From: DAOTTW01 sp034437615 | GTDB lineage: Bacteria; Chloroflexota; Anaerolineae; Aggregatilineales; Phototrophicaceae | Direction of reading: 5' to 3' | DNA: 8,118 nucleotides | Assembly: GCA_034437615.1 (NCBI GenBank) | Contig: DAOTTW010000024.1 | Coordinates: 1 to 8,118 of the forward strand | Shown here: positions 1-6,073 of the stretch, one piece after another | How the letters are laid out: the number at the start of each line of letters is the position of its first letter | How positions within the stretch are numbered: position 1 is the first letter of the stretch | Translations under genes and position numbers: made by a program | Notes under the pieces: generated by a model | What the model saw: the letters and a program-made list of their open reading frames with translations, nothing else | The model's database searches: none | What the model was told of the DNA's origin: nothing

Positions 1-138
1 GTGGTTCAAGCCGGAGCCATCAGGGTGGTAGAAAATGACGTTGCCAGTTGGCATGGCGTCGTCCTGGGCGCTAACCGTCGCAATGGACAGGCCAACAACC
101 AGCAGGGCTGCAATGAGCAGCGAGTAGAACTTGTGCAT
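1..138 (-). CDS. Alkaline phosphatase family protein, secreted, N-terminal fragment (runs off left edge)
   Basis: The minus strand encodes 46 residues from ATG at 138-136 to the window edge. Residues 1-24 form a typical Sec signal peptide: HK at the N-terminus, a hydrophobic core (LLIAALLVVGLSIA) and a V-S-A cleavage site before Q25. The mature start reads GNVIFYHPDGSGLNH (residues 32-46), which resembles the first strand of the alkaline phosphatase superfamily (NVI...DG); D40 would be the metal-binding aspartate. The nucleophile serine and the other metal ligands lie outside the window, so activity cannot be judged. Alkaline phosphatases release inorganic phosphate from organic monoesters outside the membrane. 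The gene diverges from a Ugp-like import operon, which fits phosphate scavenging. Other members of the superfamily, such as sulfatases or phosphodiesterases, are less likely but not excluded. Confidence 0.75.
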   Translation of the reverse strand, partial: MHKFYSLLIAALLVVGLSIATVSAQDDAMPTGNVIFYHPDGSGLNH

Positions 139-145
139 AGTTATT

Positions 146-151
146 CTCCTC
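146..151 (-). promoter_or_regulatory. Ribosome binding site of the phosphatase gene
   Basis: The minus strand reads GAGGAG followed by seven bases (AATAACT) and then ATG. This strong Shine-Dalgarno match at good spacing fixes the phosphatase start at 138. Confidence 0.85.
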
Positions 152-212
152 AAATTTGTTGAGATACAGAAAAGCGATTTGCAATCTCGCGATGTACATC
201 ACGATGCAACGG

Positions 213-257
213 ATCGTATCTAATGTCGTTTAAGGCATCTCACGAGTGGGTTTAAGG
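213..257 (-). promoter_or_regulatory. Candidate activator-dependent promoter of the phosphatase: CCTTAAAC direct repeats plus -10
   Basis: On the minus strand CCTTAAAC occurs at 257-250 and again at 235-228, exactly 22 bp apart, which is two helical turns. Nine bases after the second copy lies TACGAT (218-213), a 4/6 match to the -10 consensus; TAGATA (222-217) is an alternative. No good -35 is visible. Paired repeats about 10 bp ahead of a -10 are typical of PhoB/PhoP-type activation, and the TTAAAC core resembles PhoP-family sites. The geometry is seen directly; the regulator is inferred. The leader from here to the ATG is about 70 bases. Confidence 0.45.
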
Positions 258-321
258 ATAAAAACAATAACCTATTTTAACTTTTAATGATAAAATTATA
301 GATTTTACTCTAACCTTAAAC
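258..321. promoter_or_regulatory. A+T-rich island with TAACCTATTTTAA and CCTTAAAC elements
   Basis: This stretch is far richer in A+T than the genes around it. It contains TAACCTATTTTAA at 268-280, repeated exactly at 662-674 in front of the binding-protein gene. Within it ATAACC (267) and TTAACT (277) stand 10 bp apart. A further TAACC-CTTAAAC-type element lies at 311-321, where CCTTAAAC (314-321) is the reverse complement of the two GTTTAAGG copies at 228 and 250. Such clustered half-sites suggest binding of a dimeric response regulator between the divergent genes. Which gene each site serves is not clear. Confidence 0.4.
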
Positions 322-561
322 AACTTGACAACAGTGGTAGCCCCCACTATCGACGAGGATATCGCGGTAACCCTGTTCTAACGTTTTGTTGCCCGTCTTG
401 ATTAGTTGAATTAGCACTTCCGTTTGCTCCTCCTGATCTTCGTTTATTGTACAATCTGTCGGAGCAACTGTTACTCTATCTTACCGGGGGTGGACCAGCG
501 CGTCGTAGTAACGCAAAGGTATAGGCACATGATAGCGTAGGTTGTGTGGATTATTGCTGGC
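322..561. other. Divergent intergenic stretch without a recognisable gene
   Basis: No ORF with a plausible start, codon pattern or family signature is seen on either strand. A TTGACA at 325-330 has only a poor -10 (TATCGA, 348-353) at 17 bp spacing, so it is not called as a promoter. A small 5-bp hairpin, AGTGG at 333-337 with CCACT at 344-348, has no T-tract. Untranslated leader, a degraded gene, or a small RNA that cannot be recognised from sequence alone are all possible. Confidence 0.4.
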
Positions 562-581
562 GGATGCCAAGAATGGCGTCC
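562..581 (+). repeat. Dispersed palindrome, copy 1 (GGATGC-N8-GCGTCC)
   Basis: GGATGC (562-567) and GCGTCC (576-581) flank an 8-base loop, CAAGAATG. One stem pair is T-G wobble. The arms and the loop length match the copies at 2204, 7643 and 7683, and the loop is closest to copy 4 read in reverse (TAAGAAGG). A C precedes the left arm, as in copies 3 and 4. Unlike the other three copies, this one lacks the CTAC flank and is followed by GGGC. Confidence 0.7.
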
Positions 582-649
582 GGGCGGCGTTAGCCGCATT
601 GTGGTTTCGTTCATCACTGAGCCGAATTTAATGTAGGCTGCAATAAAAA

Positions 650-691
650 TTCACACACGCTTAACCTATTTTAAACTGCGGCATGTTAACT
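650..691 (+). promoter_or_regulatory. Candidate Pho-box-like tandem repeats upstream of the binding-protein gene
   Basis: Three similar hexamers follow one another at about helical spacing: TTCACA (650-655), TTAACC (661-666) and TTAAAC (671-676), with a further TTAACT at 686-691. The middle part shares TAACCTATTTTAA (662-674) with 268-280. Tandem TTAACC/TTCACC-type repeats with 10-11 bp periodicity are characteristic of PhoB/PhoP boxes in several phyla; cyanobacterial boxes contain CTTAACCT. Candidate -10 hexamers downstream are TATGGT (699-704) and the better TATACT (741-746), the latter rather far away. Regulation by phosphate is an inference supported by the gene content. Confidence 0.45.
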
Positions 692-766
692 ATTGGGATA
701 TGGTGAAAGGGAGATGCCGTAACTGCATCCTGTCACCTCCTATACTTTACACCTATCTGCGATCAA

Positions 767-772
767 AAGGGA
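767..772 (+). promoter_or_regulatory. Ribosome binding site that selects the start of the binding-protein gene
   Basis: AAGGGA lies eight bases before ATG 781. Translation from 781 begins directly with a signal peptide. The in-frame ATG at 700 would add 27 residues (rich in Arg and Cys) before the signal sequence, which is implausible for an exported protein. Confidence 0.75.
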
Positions 773-780
773 ATCTACGA

Positions 781-2121
781 ATGACAAAAGTGCGCAATCT
801 GTTTGTTTTTACGATTGTCATGGTGCTGATCAGCGCTGTGGCACAGGCTCAAGAGACGGTTGATCTGACCATCCGCTGCATCGCCAACATCGAGGGTGGT
901 GAAGGCTGGCGCTGCGATAACTTCGCTGCTGCTGAAGAACAAATTGAAGCAGACCTCGGAATCGAGCTAAACCTGACCTTGATCCAGGACAGCAAGGGCT
1001 GGGCAGACTACAAGAGCGAATTCCTGCTAGCTGCGCAAGCCGGCGAAGCACCGGACATCATCCTCAGCGGTCATGAGGACATCGGCGCGTGGGCACCATC
1101 GGGCCTCATCATCCCGCTTGACGACCTGATTACGGAACATGCGCAGTTCGAGGATGTCGTCCCGACATTGTGGGAATCGCAATCCTGGAACGGGCAAATC
1201 TGGGCCATCCCGCAAGACGCCGAGGCCCGTCCTATCTTCTACAGCAAGCTACTGCTGGCTGACCTGGGCTGGAGCGAAGAAGAGATTGCGTCGCTGCCGG
1301 ACCGCGTGACTGCTGGTGAGTTCACATTCGAGGACATGCTAGCCAACGCTGAGCAGGCCGTCGAAGAAGGCGTCGTAGAAGCGGGCAAGGGGTATTATCA
1401 TCGCCCCAGCAACGGCTTTGACTGGTTGCCTTATTACCTGGGCAACGGCGGCGAAATCATGTCCGACGACGGCCAGTTAGTCTTCGATACCGAAGCCGCG
1501 CTCTCCGCCTATGAGTTGATCGCCAGCTTCGCGACACGCGATGTCACCCGCGAGGACATGATCGGCTACGATTGGGCCACGATGTACAGCGAGGTCTCCT
1601 CGGCTGAAGAAGTGCTATTCTATCAGGGCGGTACCTGGCAATGGGCAGACTGGGCGCTTAACTACGTGGCTGATCGTGGCGGCAACGACTACCTGCTGGA
1701 AAACATCGGCCTGATGTTGTTCCCGGCCATGCAAGATGGCACCCCACTGACCCTGACCCACCCGCTGAGCTACATGGTCAGCAGTGACAGCGAACACCCA
1801 GAGGTCGCTATGGCTCTGTTGGCCGCCGTGACCACACCCGAAGCCAACAACCGCCACGCTATTGATAGCTTCCACCTGGGCATCCTGACCACGCAGATTG
1901 AATCTGAGGCTTACCAGGCGAATGAAGTGCTCAGCGGCGCTCACTACATGCTCGACTACGCCCGCTTTGCCCCCAACAGCCCGCAGTACAGCGCCTGGGC
2001 CAACGCTTACTGGGCCGGGTTGAGCGCTGCCCACGTCGGCGATGCCACACCGCAGGAAGCCGTCGAACTGGCCACGACGCAGCTTCAAAACGAACTCGGC
2101 GATGACATCATCATCCGCTAA
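781..2121 (+). CDS. ABC transporter extracellular solute-binding protein (family 1 type, Ugp/Ino/Mal-like)
   Basis: The product has 446 residues and should capture a solute outside the membrane and deliver it to the two permeases encoded downstream. Residues 1-23 are a signal peptide (basic TKVR, hydrophobic core, A-Q-A cleavage before Q24). There is no lipobox cysteine, so it is not an obvious lipoprotein. The mature protein has the cluster B binding-protein pattern: FLLAAQAGEAPDII at 81-94, then HEDIGAWAPSGLIIPLDD (98-115), IWAIPQ (140-145), FYSK (153-156), a Trp-rich GGTWQWADWA (283-292) and HPLSYMVSS (327-335). C33 and C45 are close together in the mature N-terminus and could form a disulfide. 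The substrate cannot be read from sequence. Gene order and the downstream GDPD favour glycerol-3-phosphate, a glycerophosphodiester or inositol phosphate; an ordinary sugar remains possible. It is the first gene of the operon, with its own strong RBS. Confidence 0.9.
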   Translation: MTKVRNLFVFTIVMVLISAVAQAQETVDLTIRCIANIEGGEGWRCDNFAAAEEQIEADLGIELNLTLIQDSKGWADYKSEFLLAAQAGEAPDIILSGHEDIGAWAPSGLIIPLDDLITEHAQFEDVVPTLWESQSWNGQIWAIPQDAEARPIFYSKLLLADLGWSEEEIASLPDRVTAGEFTFEDMLANAEQAVEEGVVEAGKGYYHRPSNGFDWLPYYLGNGGEIMSDDGQLVFDTEAALSAYELIASFATRDVTREDMIGYDWATMYSEVSSAEEVLFYQGGTWQWADWALNYVADRGGNDYLLENIGLMLFPAMQDGTPLTLTHPLSYMVSSDSEHPEVAMALLAAVTTPEANNRHAIDSFHLGILTTQIESEAYQANEVLSGAHYMLDYARFAPNSPQYSAWANAYWAGLSAAHVGDATPQEAVELATTQLQNELGDDIIIR

Positions 2122-2136
2122 TCAGCCGATATATCT

Positions 2137-2195
2137 GTAACTGTTGCATTTCAAAGACTGTCCGATAAACTGGCACGTCGTAAGTATGCAGTTAC
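2137..2195 (+). repeat. Widely spaced inverted repeat after the binding-protein gene
   Basis: GTAACTG (2137-2143) is perfectly complementary to CAGTTAC (2189-2195), with GCAT/ATGC pairing possible just inside across a bulge. The loop is long (about 40 bases) and there is no T-tract. It may contribute to folding of the 255-base spacer, but chance is possible. Confidence 0.3.
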
Positions 2196-2203
2196 GCCAC
2201 CCT

Positions 2204-2227
2204 GGACGCTAGAAATGGCGTCCCTAC
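2204..2227 (+). repeat. Dispersed palindrome, copy 2 (GGACGC-N8-GCGTCC + CTAC)
   Basis: GGACGC (2204-2209) and GCGTCC (2218-2223) make a perfect 6-bp stem around TAGAAATG, followed by CTAC. Arms, 8-base loop and CTAC flank are the same as in the copy at 7643-7666. It lies between the binding-protein and first permease genes, a place where REP elements occur in other ABC operons (malE-malF in E. coli). Confidence 0.75.
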
Positions 2228-2247
2228 AGGGTATCTATCGTTCGTAA

Positions 2248-2273
2248 GGGGACACATCCTGACGGGTGTCCCC
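2248..2273 (+). repeat. Strong hairpin in the binding protein-permease spacer
   Basis: GGGGACAC (2248-2255) pairs perfectly with GTGTCCCC (2266-2273) around a 10-base loop. The 8-bp, G+C-rich stem has no T-tract, so it is not a classical intrinsic terminator. It could block 3' exonucleases or attenuate transcription so that binding protein is made in excess over permeases. A GTG within its right arm opens a long reading frame but is not a credible start. Confidence 0.65.
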
Positions 2274-2326
2274 AATCACCTATTGTTACCATCCACGTCT
2301 TGCTGTGCTGCTGCTGAAGAAAAAAG

Positions 2327-2371
2327 ACAAGAGAAAAACAAGAGAAAAACAAGAGAAAAAACAAGAGAAAA
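2327..2371 (+). repeat. 11-bp tandem repeat, four copies, just before the permease start
   Basis: ACAAGAGAAAA occurs at 2327-2337, 2338-2348, 2349-2359 and 2361-2371, with one extra A at 2360. A degenerate purine-rich unit, GAAGAAAAAAG, precedes at 2316-2326. The array ends five bases before ATG 2377. It is almost wholly purine and supplies AAGAG, a weak Shine-Dalgarno, in each unit. Tandem units of this kind can change copy number by slippage and so alter translation initiation; that is inference. Confidence 0.8.
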
Positions 2372-2376
2372 GACAG

Positions 2377-3357
2377 ATGGAATCCATGACGCCCCTCGCC
2401 GCACTGCCCAACGCGCCCCGCAAGCGCAAACCCACAAGCCGAATTAACCTGACCGCCTATTTATTTCTGGCACCAGCGGCGATTCTAGTCCTGCTATTCT
2501 TCGTGGTTCCAGCGCTGATGGTCATCTATATCAGCATGACCAACCTCTCGACCGCTAATTTCACGGTAGACATCACACAGATGAACTTCGTCGGGCTGGA
2601 TAATTACAGCACACTGCTATCCGATCAGTTCGCACGTAAGATTTTCTTCAACACGGTCTTTTACGTGCTGGTCACCCTGGCGCTGTTTAACGTCGGTGGG
2701 GCACTGGTTGTATCGCTGCTGACTGCGCACATCGACCGCCGCGCTGGTTTCTTCTTTCGGGCGCTGTGGTTGCTACCGCGCATCACCACCTCGACAGTGT
2801 ACATCCTGATGTGGGAGCGCATGATCGCCGAACCGCCATTCGGCATCCTCAATCAGTTCACCACGCTGCTCGGCAGCGAACCGATTGCCTATGGCACGGA
2901 TTACGCCTGGACGTTTGTCATCATCGTAAACGGCATGATCGGCATTTCATTTGGTATGATTATCTTCTCGGCGGCGATTGAGTCGATCTCACGCGACATC
3001 ATGAATGCTTCGCTGGTCGATGGGTCCACCATGCTACAGCGTGTGCGCTATATCATCCTGCCGCAGCTACGCTGGCCGCTGCTGTTCGTGGTCAGCTATC
3101 AGACGTTATCTTTGCTGACTTCTTATGAGGAAATTTTGCTGCTGACAAACGGCGGCCCCGGCCTGTATCAGACGGAGGTCTGGGCGTTGACGGCTTTCCA
3201 GCGTGCGCTTTCAAATTATTTCGGCAATGCACAGTGGGGCTACGGTTCAGCGTTTGCGGTGGTGCTCGTGATCGTCGGGGTGGTGCTGGCGGTTGTGTAC
3301 ATGCGGGTTTTCCGCTTTCAAGATTTGGTTGTTGAGTCGAAGATCGAGACGTTATAA
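2377..3357 (+). CDS. ABC transporter permease, MalF/UgpA type
   Basis: The product has 326 residues from ATG 2377. Six membrane segments are seen near residues 26-53, 88-116, 125-147, 178-200, 234-256 and 289-311. The cytoplasmic coupling loop (about 208-232) carries the EAA-type motif in the form NASLVDGSTMLQRVRYIILP: D215, G216 and LP at 228-229 are kept, while the E of EAA is replaced by N210. This loop docks on the ATPase encoded downstream. The N-terminus (RKRK at 15-18) is basic and cytoplasmic. The frame is open back to a GTG at 2266, but that would translate a hairpin and a Lys/Glu repeat, so ATG 2377 is preferred; ATG 2386 is an alternative. The RBS is weak and lies within the 11-bp repeat array. 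It forms a heterodimer with the next gene product. Confidence 0.92.
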   Translation: MESMTPLAALPNAPRKRKPTSRINLTAYLFLAPAAILVLLFFVVPALMVIYISMTNLSTANFTVDITQMNFVGLDNYSTLLSDQFARKIFFNTVFYVLVTLALFNVGGALVVSLLTAHIDRRAGFFFRALWLLPRITTSTVYILMWERMIAEPPFGILNQFTTLLGSEPIAYGTDYAWTFVIIVNGMIGISFGMIIFSAAIESISRDIMNASLVDGSTMLQRVRYIILPQLRWPLLFVVSYQTLSLLTSYEEILLLTNGGPGLYQTEVWALTAFQRALSNYFGNAQWGYGSAFAVVLVIVGVVLAVVYMRVFRFQDLVVESKIETL

Positions 3358-3372
3358 GAGGGCGGCATCGCT

Positions 3373-4965
3373 ATGACCGGACTGACGAAATTGGCCACAC
3401 ACTACGTTGCCGGGCCGCCGACTGGTAAGCACACTACCTGGCTGCGTGCCACCCTACGGATGCTGCGCAGCGTGGCATTGCTAGCTGTAAGCCTGATCGC
3501 GCTGGCGCTATTATTCGGGCAGGTCTTCAATCCGCTGCTGGAAGCGCTGGACGTGGATGAGGAATTCACACGCATTCTGGCGGCGGCCCTGCTAGCGGGG
3601 CTACCATTCGGCCTGTATCTGACCATCGGCATCACCTACCGCACCTTGCGCAAAACCCAGACGCTTCAGGCCGTGCTACTGACCCTCATCGGTGTGACCG
3701 TTGCGCTGCTTGCGGTGCTGCTGGTGCAGGCGCTAGGGGACGATACAGACACCAGCACGCGGCCATCGTTGCAGTTCACAGGCGTACAGACCACAGATGG
3801 CGTTCGGGTAGAAGCACTGGAGCCAGACGGAGCAGCCGCATCTGCTGGTTTGCAGGTCGGTGACATCATCACTGCGATACGACGCACCCCGGTCACGCTC
3901 GAAGATATTAACAAGCGGGTGGCCGAATCCGAGGTGGATACACCCTTCCGGTTGCGCATCGTCCGCGATGGCGAGGAGACCCAATTGACGGTGCGTACGG
4001 CACGGGTCGCGGCGGAGGCTGAAGGTTTCGCCTGGGATGAGCTAGCCATATCCTGGGGGATCGCCGCTGTGATCGGCCTGCTGGGGCTGTTTGGTCCTGC
4101 TAGCTGGACACCGTACCTGCTGCTGTCGCTATCGCTATCTCCGCTGCTGCTTGGCTATCTCTGGTTGATCGTCGCAACATTTTCGTACCGGACCGAGGGG
4201 CTGATGCCGATTGATGCGGAGGGGAACTTCGGCGGTTTTATCCTGGATAACTGGCGTTTCCTGAGCGGGGAGGGCCTCGCTGGTCAGGCCAATAACATCT
4301 GGAACTTCACGCTGAATTCTCTGGTGCTCGCCATGTTGATGACCGCTATCTCGCTGGTGCTGTGCTCGATGGCGGGCTATGTGCTGTCGCGCATGGAATT
4401 CAAAGGCCGCCGCGTTTTCCTGTCGCTGACGTTAATCCTGCACAGCTTCCCGGCCATCACCCTGCTGATACCGGTCTACTTGGTGCTGCTCAGCCTGGGG
4501 AACATCCCCCTCATCGGGCCATACATCGGCTTCAATTCGCTGGGTGGCATCGCCCTGGTGATGGTATCGTTCGGGTTGCCCTTCGGTGTGTGGCTGATGA
4601 AGGGCTTTTTCGACAACATCTCCTGGGATATGGAGCGCTCGGCGTTGATCGACGGCGCGACACGTTGGCGCACATTCTGGGAAATCATCCTGCCACAGAT
4701 TCGACCAGGGTTGCTGGCGCTGGGCGTCTTCTCGTTTATGGGTGGCTGGAACGCCTATCTCATCCCAGCGATCTTCAGCGTCGGCACGCGCATCACCAAC
4801 CTGCCGGTGTATATCCGCCAACTTACGGGGGAGGTCAGCCCGGTGAACTGGAATCAGGTGGCGGCTGTCGGCCTGTTTCAGATGATCCCGATCCTGGTGT
4901 TATTTGTATTCGCCCAGGAATACCTGCTCAACATCTATTCCGGTGGCAGCAAGGGCAGTTCGTAA
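3373..4965 (+). CDS. ABC transporter permease, MalG/UgpE type, with an N-terminal extension containing a PDZ domain
   Basis: The product has 530 residues, far above the roughly 280 of ordinary MalG/UgpE proteins. The C-terminal part is a normal permease: a first segment at about 246-270, further segments from 314 to 515, and the EAA loop at 420-445 (ERSALIDGATRWRTFWEIIL, then P441), with D427 and G428 conserved. Ahead of it are three hydrophobic segments (about 31-50, 66-88, 98-121), a PDZ domain (133-212) and one more segment (about 225-241). The PDZ shows GVRVEALEPDGAAASAGLQV, GDIITAI and a closing LRIVRDGEETQLTV, as in HtrA-type PDZs. With a cytoplasmic N-terminus the count places the PDZ outside the membrane, on the side of the binding protein. 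The extension is continuous with the permease in one frame. The start is 15 bases after the upstream stop, with GAGGG at 3358-3362. Confidence 0.93.
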   Translation: MTGLTKLATHYVAGPPTGKHTTWLRATLRMLRSVALLAVSLIALALLFGQVFNPLLEALDVDEEFTRILAAALLAGLPFGLYLTIGITYRTLRKTQTLQAVLLTLIGVTVALLAVLLVQALGDDTDTSTRPSLQFTGVQTTDGVRVEALEPDGAAASAGLQVGDIITAIRRTPVTLEDINKRVAESEVDTPFRLRIVRDGEETQLTVRTARVAAEAEGFAWDELAISWGIAAVIGLLGLFGPASWTPYLLLSLSLSPLLLGYLWLIVATFSYRTEGLMPIDAEGNFGGFILDNWRFLSGEGLAGQANNIWNFTLNSLVLAMLMTAISLVLCSMAGYVLSRMEFKGRRVFLSLTLILHSFPAITLLIPVYLVLLSLGNIPLIGPYIGFNSLGGIALVMVSFGLPFGVWLMKGFFDNISWDMERSALIDGATRWRTFWEIILPQIRPGLLALGVFSFMGGWNAYLIPAIFSVGTRITNLPVYIRQLTGEVSPVNWNQVAAVGLFQMIPILVLFVFAQEYLLNIYSGGSKGSS

Positions 4966-4974
4966 GGGCTTCAA

Positions 4975-4980
4975 AGGGGA
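4975..4980 (+). promoter_or_regulatory. Ribosome binding site of the ATPase gene
   Basis: AGGGGA sits four bases before ATG 4985. It decides this start over the in-frame ATG at 4904, which lies inside the upstream permease gene and would add 27 residues ahead of the conserved MQIDIENLTKKFG. Confidence 0.75.
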
Positions 4981-4984
4981 TAGT

Positions 4985-6073
4985 ATGCAAATTGACATCG
5001 AAAACCTGACGAAAAAGTTCGGCGAAGTCTTCGCAGTAGATGACTTATCGCTGGACATCAAAGACGGGGAGTTTGTCGCGTTCTTAGGGCCATCCGGTTG
5101 CGGCAAAACGACCACCCTGCTGATCCTGGCGGGGATTTACAAACCATCCGGCGGCCACGTTCGTTTCAACGGGCAGGTGGTCAACCGCATGGCACCGCGT
5201 GACCGCAACATCGGTATGGTGTTCCAGAGCTACGCGCTCTATCCGCATATGACGGTCTTCGGCAATATTGCCTACCCGCTGAAGCTCCAGCACGTGCCGA
5301 AGGCCCAGCAGGAGGAGCAGGTGCGCGCCGTAGCGGAAATGATGGGCATCGGGCAACTGCTCGACCGACGCCCAGGGCAGCTATCTGGTGGGCAGCAGCA
5401 GCGCGTCGCGCTGGGCCGGGCACTGGTGAAAGAGCCAGATGTGCTGCTGTTCGATGAACCGCTTTCCAACCTGGATGCCCGCCTGCGTCTATCCATGCGT
5501 GGTGAAATTCGAGCGCTGCAAAAGCGCCTGGGCATCACATCTGTGTATGTAACACATGACCAGATCGAAGCCCTGACGATGGCGGACCGCATCGCGGTGA
5601 TGAATGAGGCCCAACTGGAAGCCTTCGACACCCCAGAAAACCTCTACGATCAACCGCGCACCCTGTTCATTGCCGGGTTCGTCGGTAACCCGCCGATGAA
5701 TATTTTGCCCGTCGAAGTCATGCGCGAAGGTGAGCAAGTATGCCTGAAAAGCGCCTCTTTCTCGCTGGTATGCAGCGGCGAACGAGCGCTGAAGGCCGTG
5801 CAGCATGGCCGCAACCTGACGATGGGCATTCGCCCGGAGGACATCACCCTGGTGGAAAATGCTGAAAGCGACAGCCTGAGCGGCGAGGTCTTCGTCGTTG
5901 AACCGCTGGGACGCGAGGACATGCTTGATGTACACGTTGGCGATAGCAGCCTGCTGCTGCTGGTGGATAACAAACGCCGTATCCGCATCGGGGATACCGT
6001 GCATCTCAGGCTCAACCCGGATCGTATGCAGTTTTTCGACCCACAAACAGAGAAATCAATCCTATGGAATTAA
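4985..6073 (+). CDS. ugpC: ABC transporter ATP-binding protein, UgpC/MalK/MsmX family
   Basis: The product has 362 residues and should power the importer by ATP hydrolysis as a cytoplasmic dimer. All motifs are intact: Walker A GPSGCGKTT (35-43), Q-loop Q81, signature LSGGQQQR (133-140), Walker B VLLFDEP (153-159), D-loop SNLD (161-164) and switch histidine H191 in VTHDQ. The C-terminal part from about 237 on is the TOBE/regulatory domain of the MalK-UgpC group, with MGIRPEDI at 280-287. The usual EG-Q-IGTP segment after the switch reads EAQLEAFDTP (208-217), a mild variation. The gene starts 19 bases after the permease stop and its end overlaps the GDPD start by 10 bases. The symbol reflects family and gene order; the transported substrate is not proven. 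Proteins of this group can serve several sugar importers. Confidence 0.95.
   Translation: MQIDIENLTKKFGEVFAVDDLSLDIKDGEFVAFLGPSGCGKTTTLLILAGIYKPSGGHVRFNGQVVNRMAPRDRNIGMVFQSYALYPHMTVFGNIAYPLKLQHVPKAQQEEQVRAVAEMMGIGQLLDRRPGQLSGGQQQRVALGRALVKEPDVLLFDEPLSNLDARLRLSMRGEIRALQKRLGITSVYVTHDQIEALTMADRIAVMNEAQLEAFDTPENLYDQPRTLFIAGFVGNPPMNILPVEVMREGEQVCLKSASFSLVCSGERALKAVQHGRNLTMGIRPEDITLVENAESDSLSGEVFVVEPLGREDMLDVHVGDSSLLLLVDNKRRIRIGDTVHLRLNPDRMQFFDPQTEKSILWN

Noticed and set aside
325..353. Sigma-70-like promoter TTGACA with TATCGA
   Set aside because: The -10 matches only three of six bases, and no gene follows within 400 bases.
700..780. N-terminal extension of the binding protein from ATG 700
   Set aside because: The 27 added residues precede a clear signal peptide, and ATG 781 has a better placed Shine-Dalgarno sequence.
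2266..2376. GTG start at 2266 for the first permease
   Set aside because: The codon lies in the arm of a strong hairpin, lacks a ribosome site, and would give a Lys/Glu-rich leader encoded by the tandem repeat.
3402..4049. Minus-strand and alternative-frame ORFs across the second permease
   Set aside because: They are low-complexity Ser/Arg-rich shadows of a strongly supported plus-strand gene.
4362..5009. 215-codon plus-strand ORF overlapping the permease and ATPase starts
   Set aside because: Its translation (rich in His, Pro, Gly and Arg) shows no family pattern and lies out of frame over conserved permease residues.
5489..6046. 185-codon minus-strand ORF within the ATPase gene
   Set aside because: It is antisense to the intact ATPase, has no recognisable motif, and G+C-rich coding DNA often leaves the opposite strand open.
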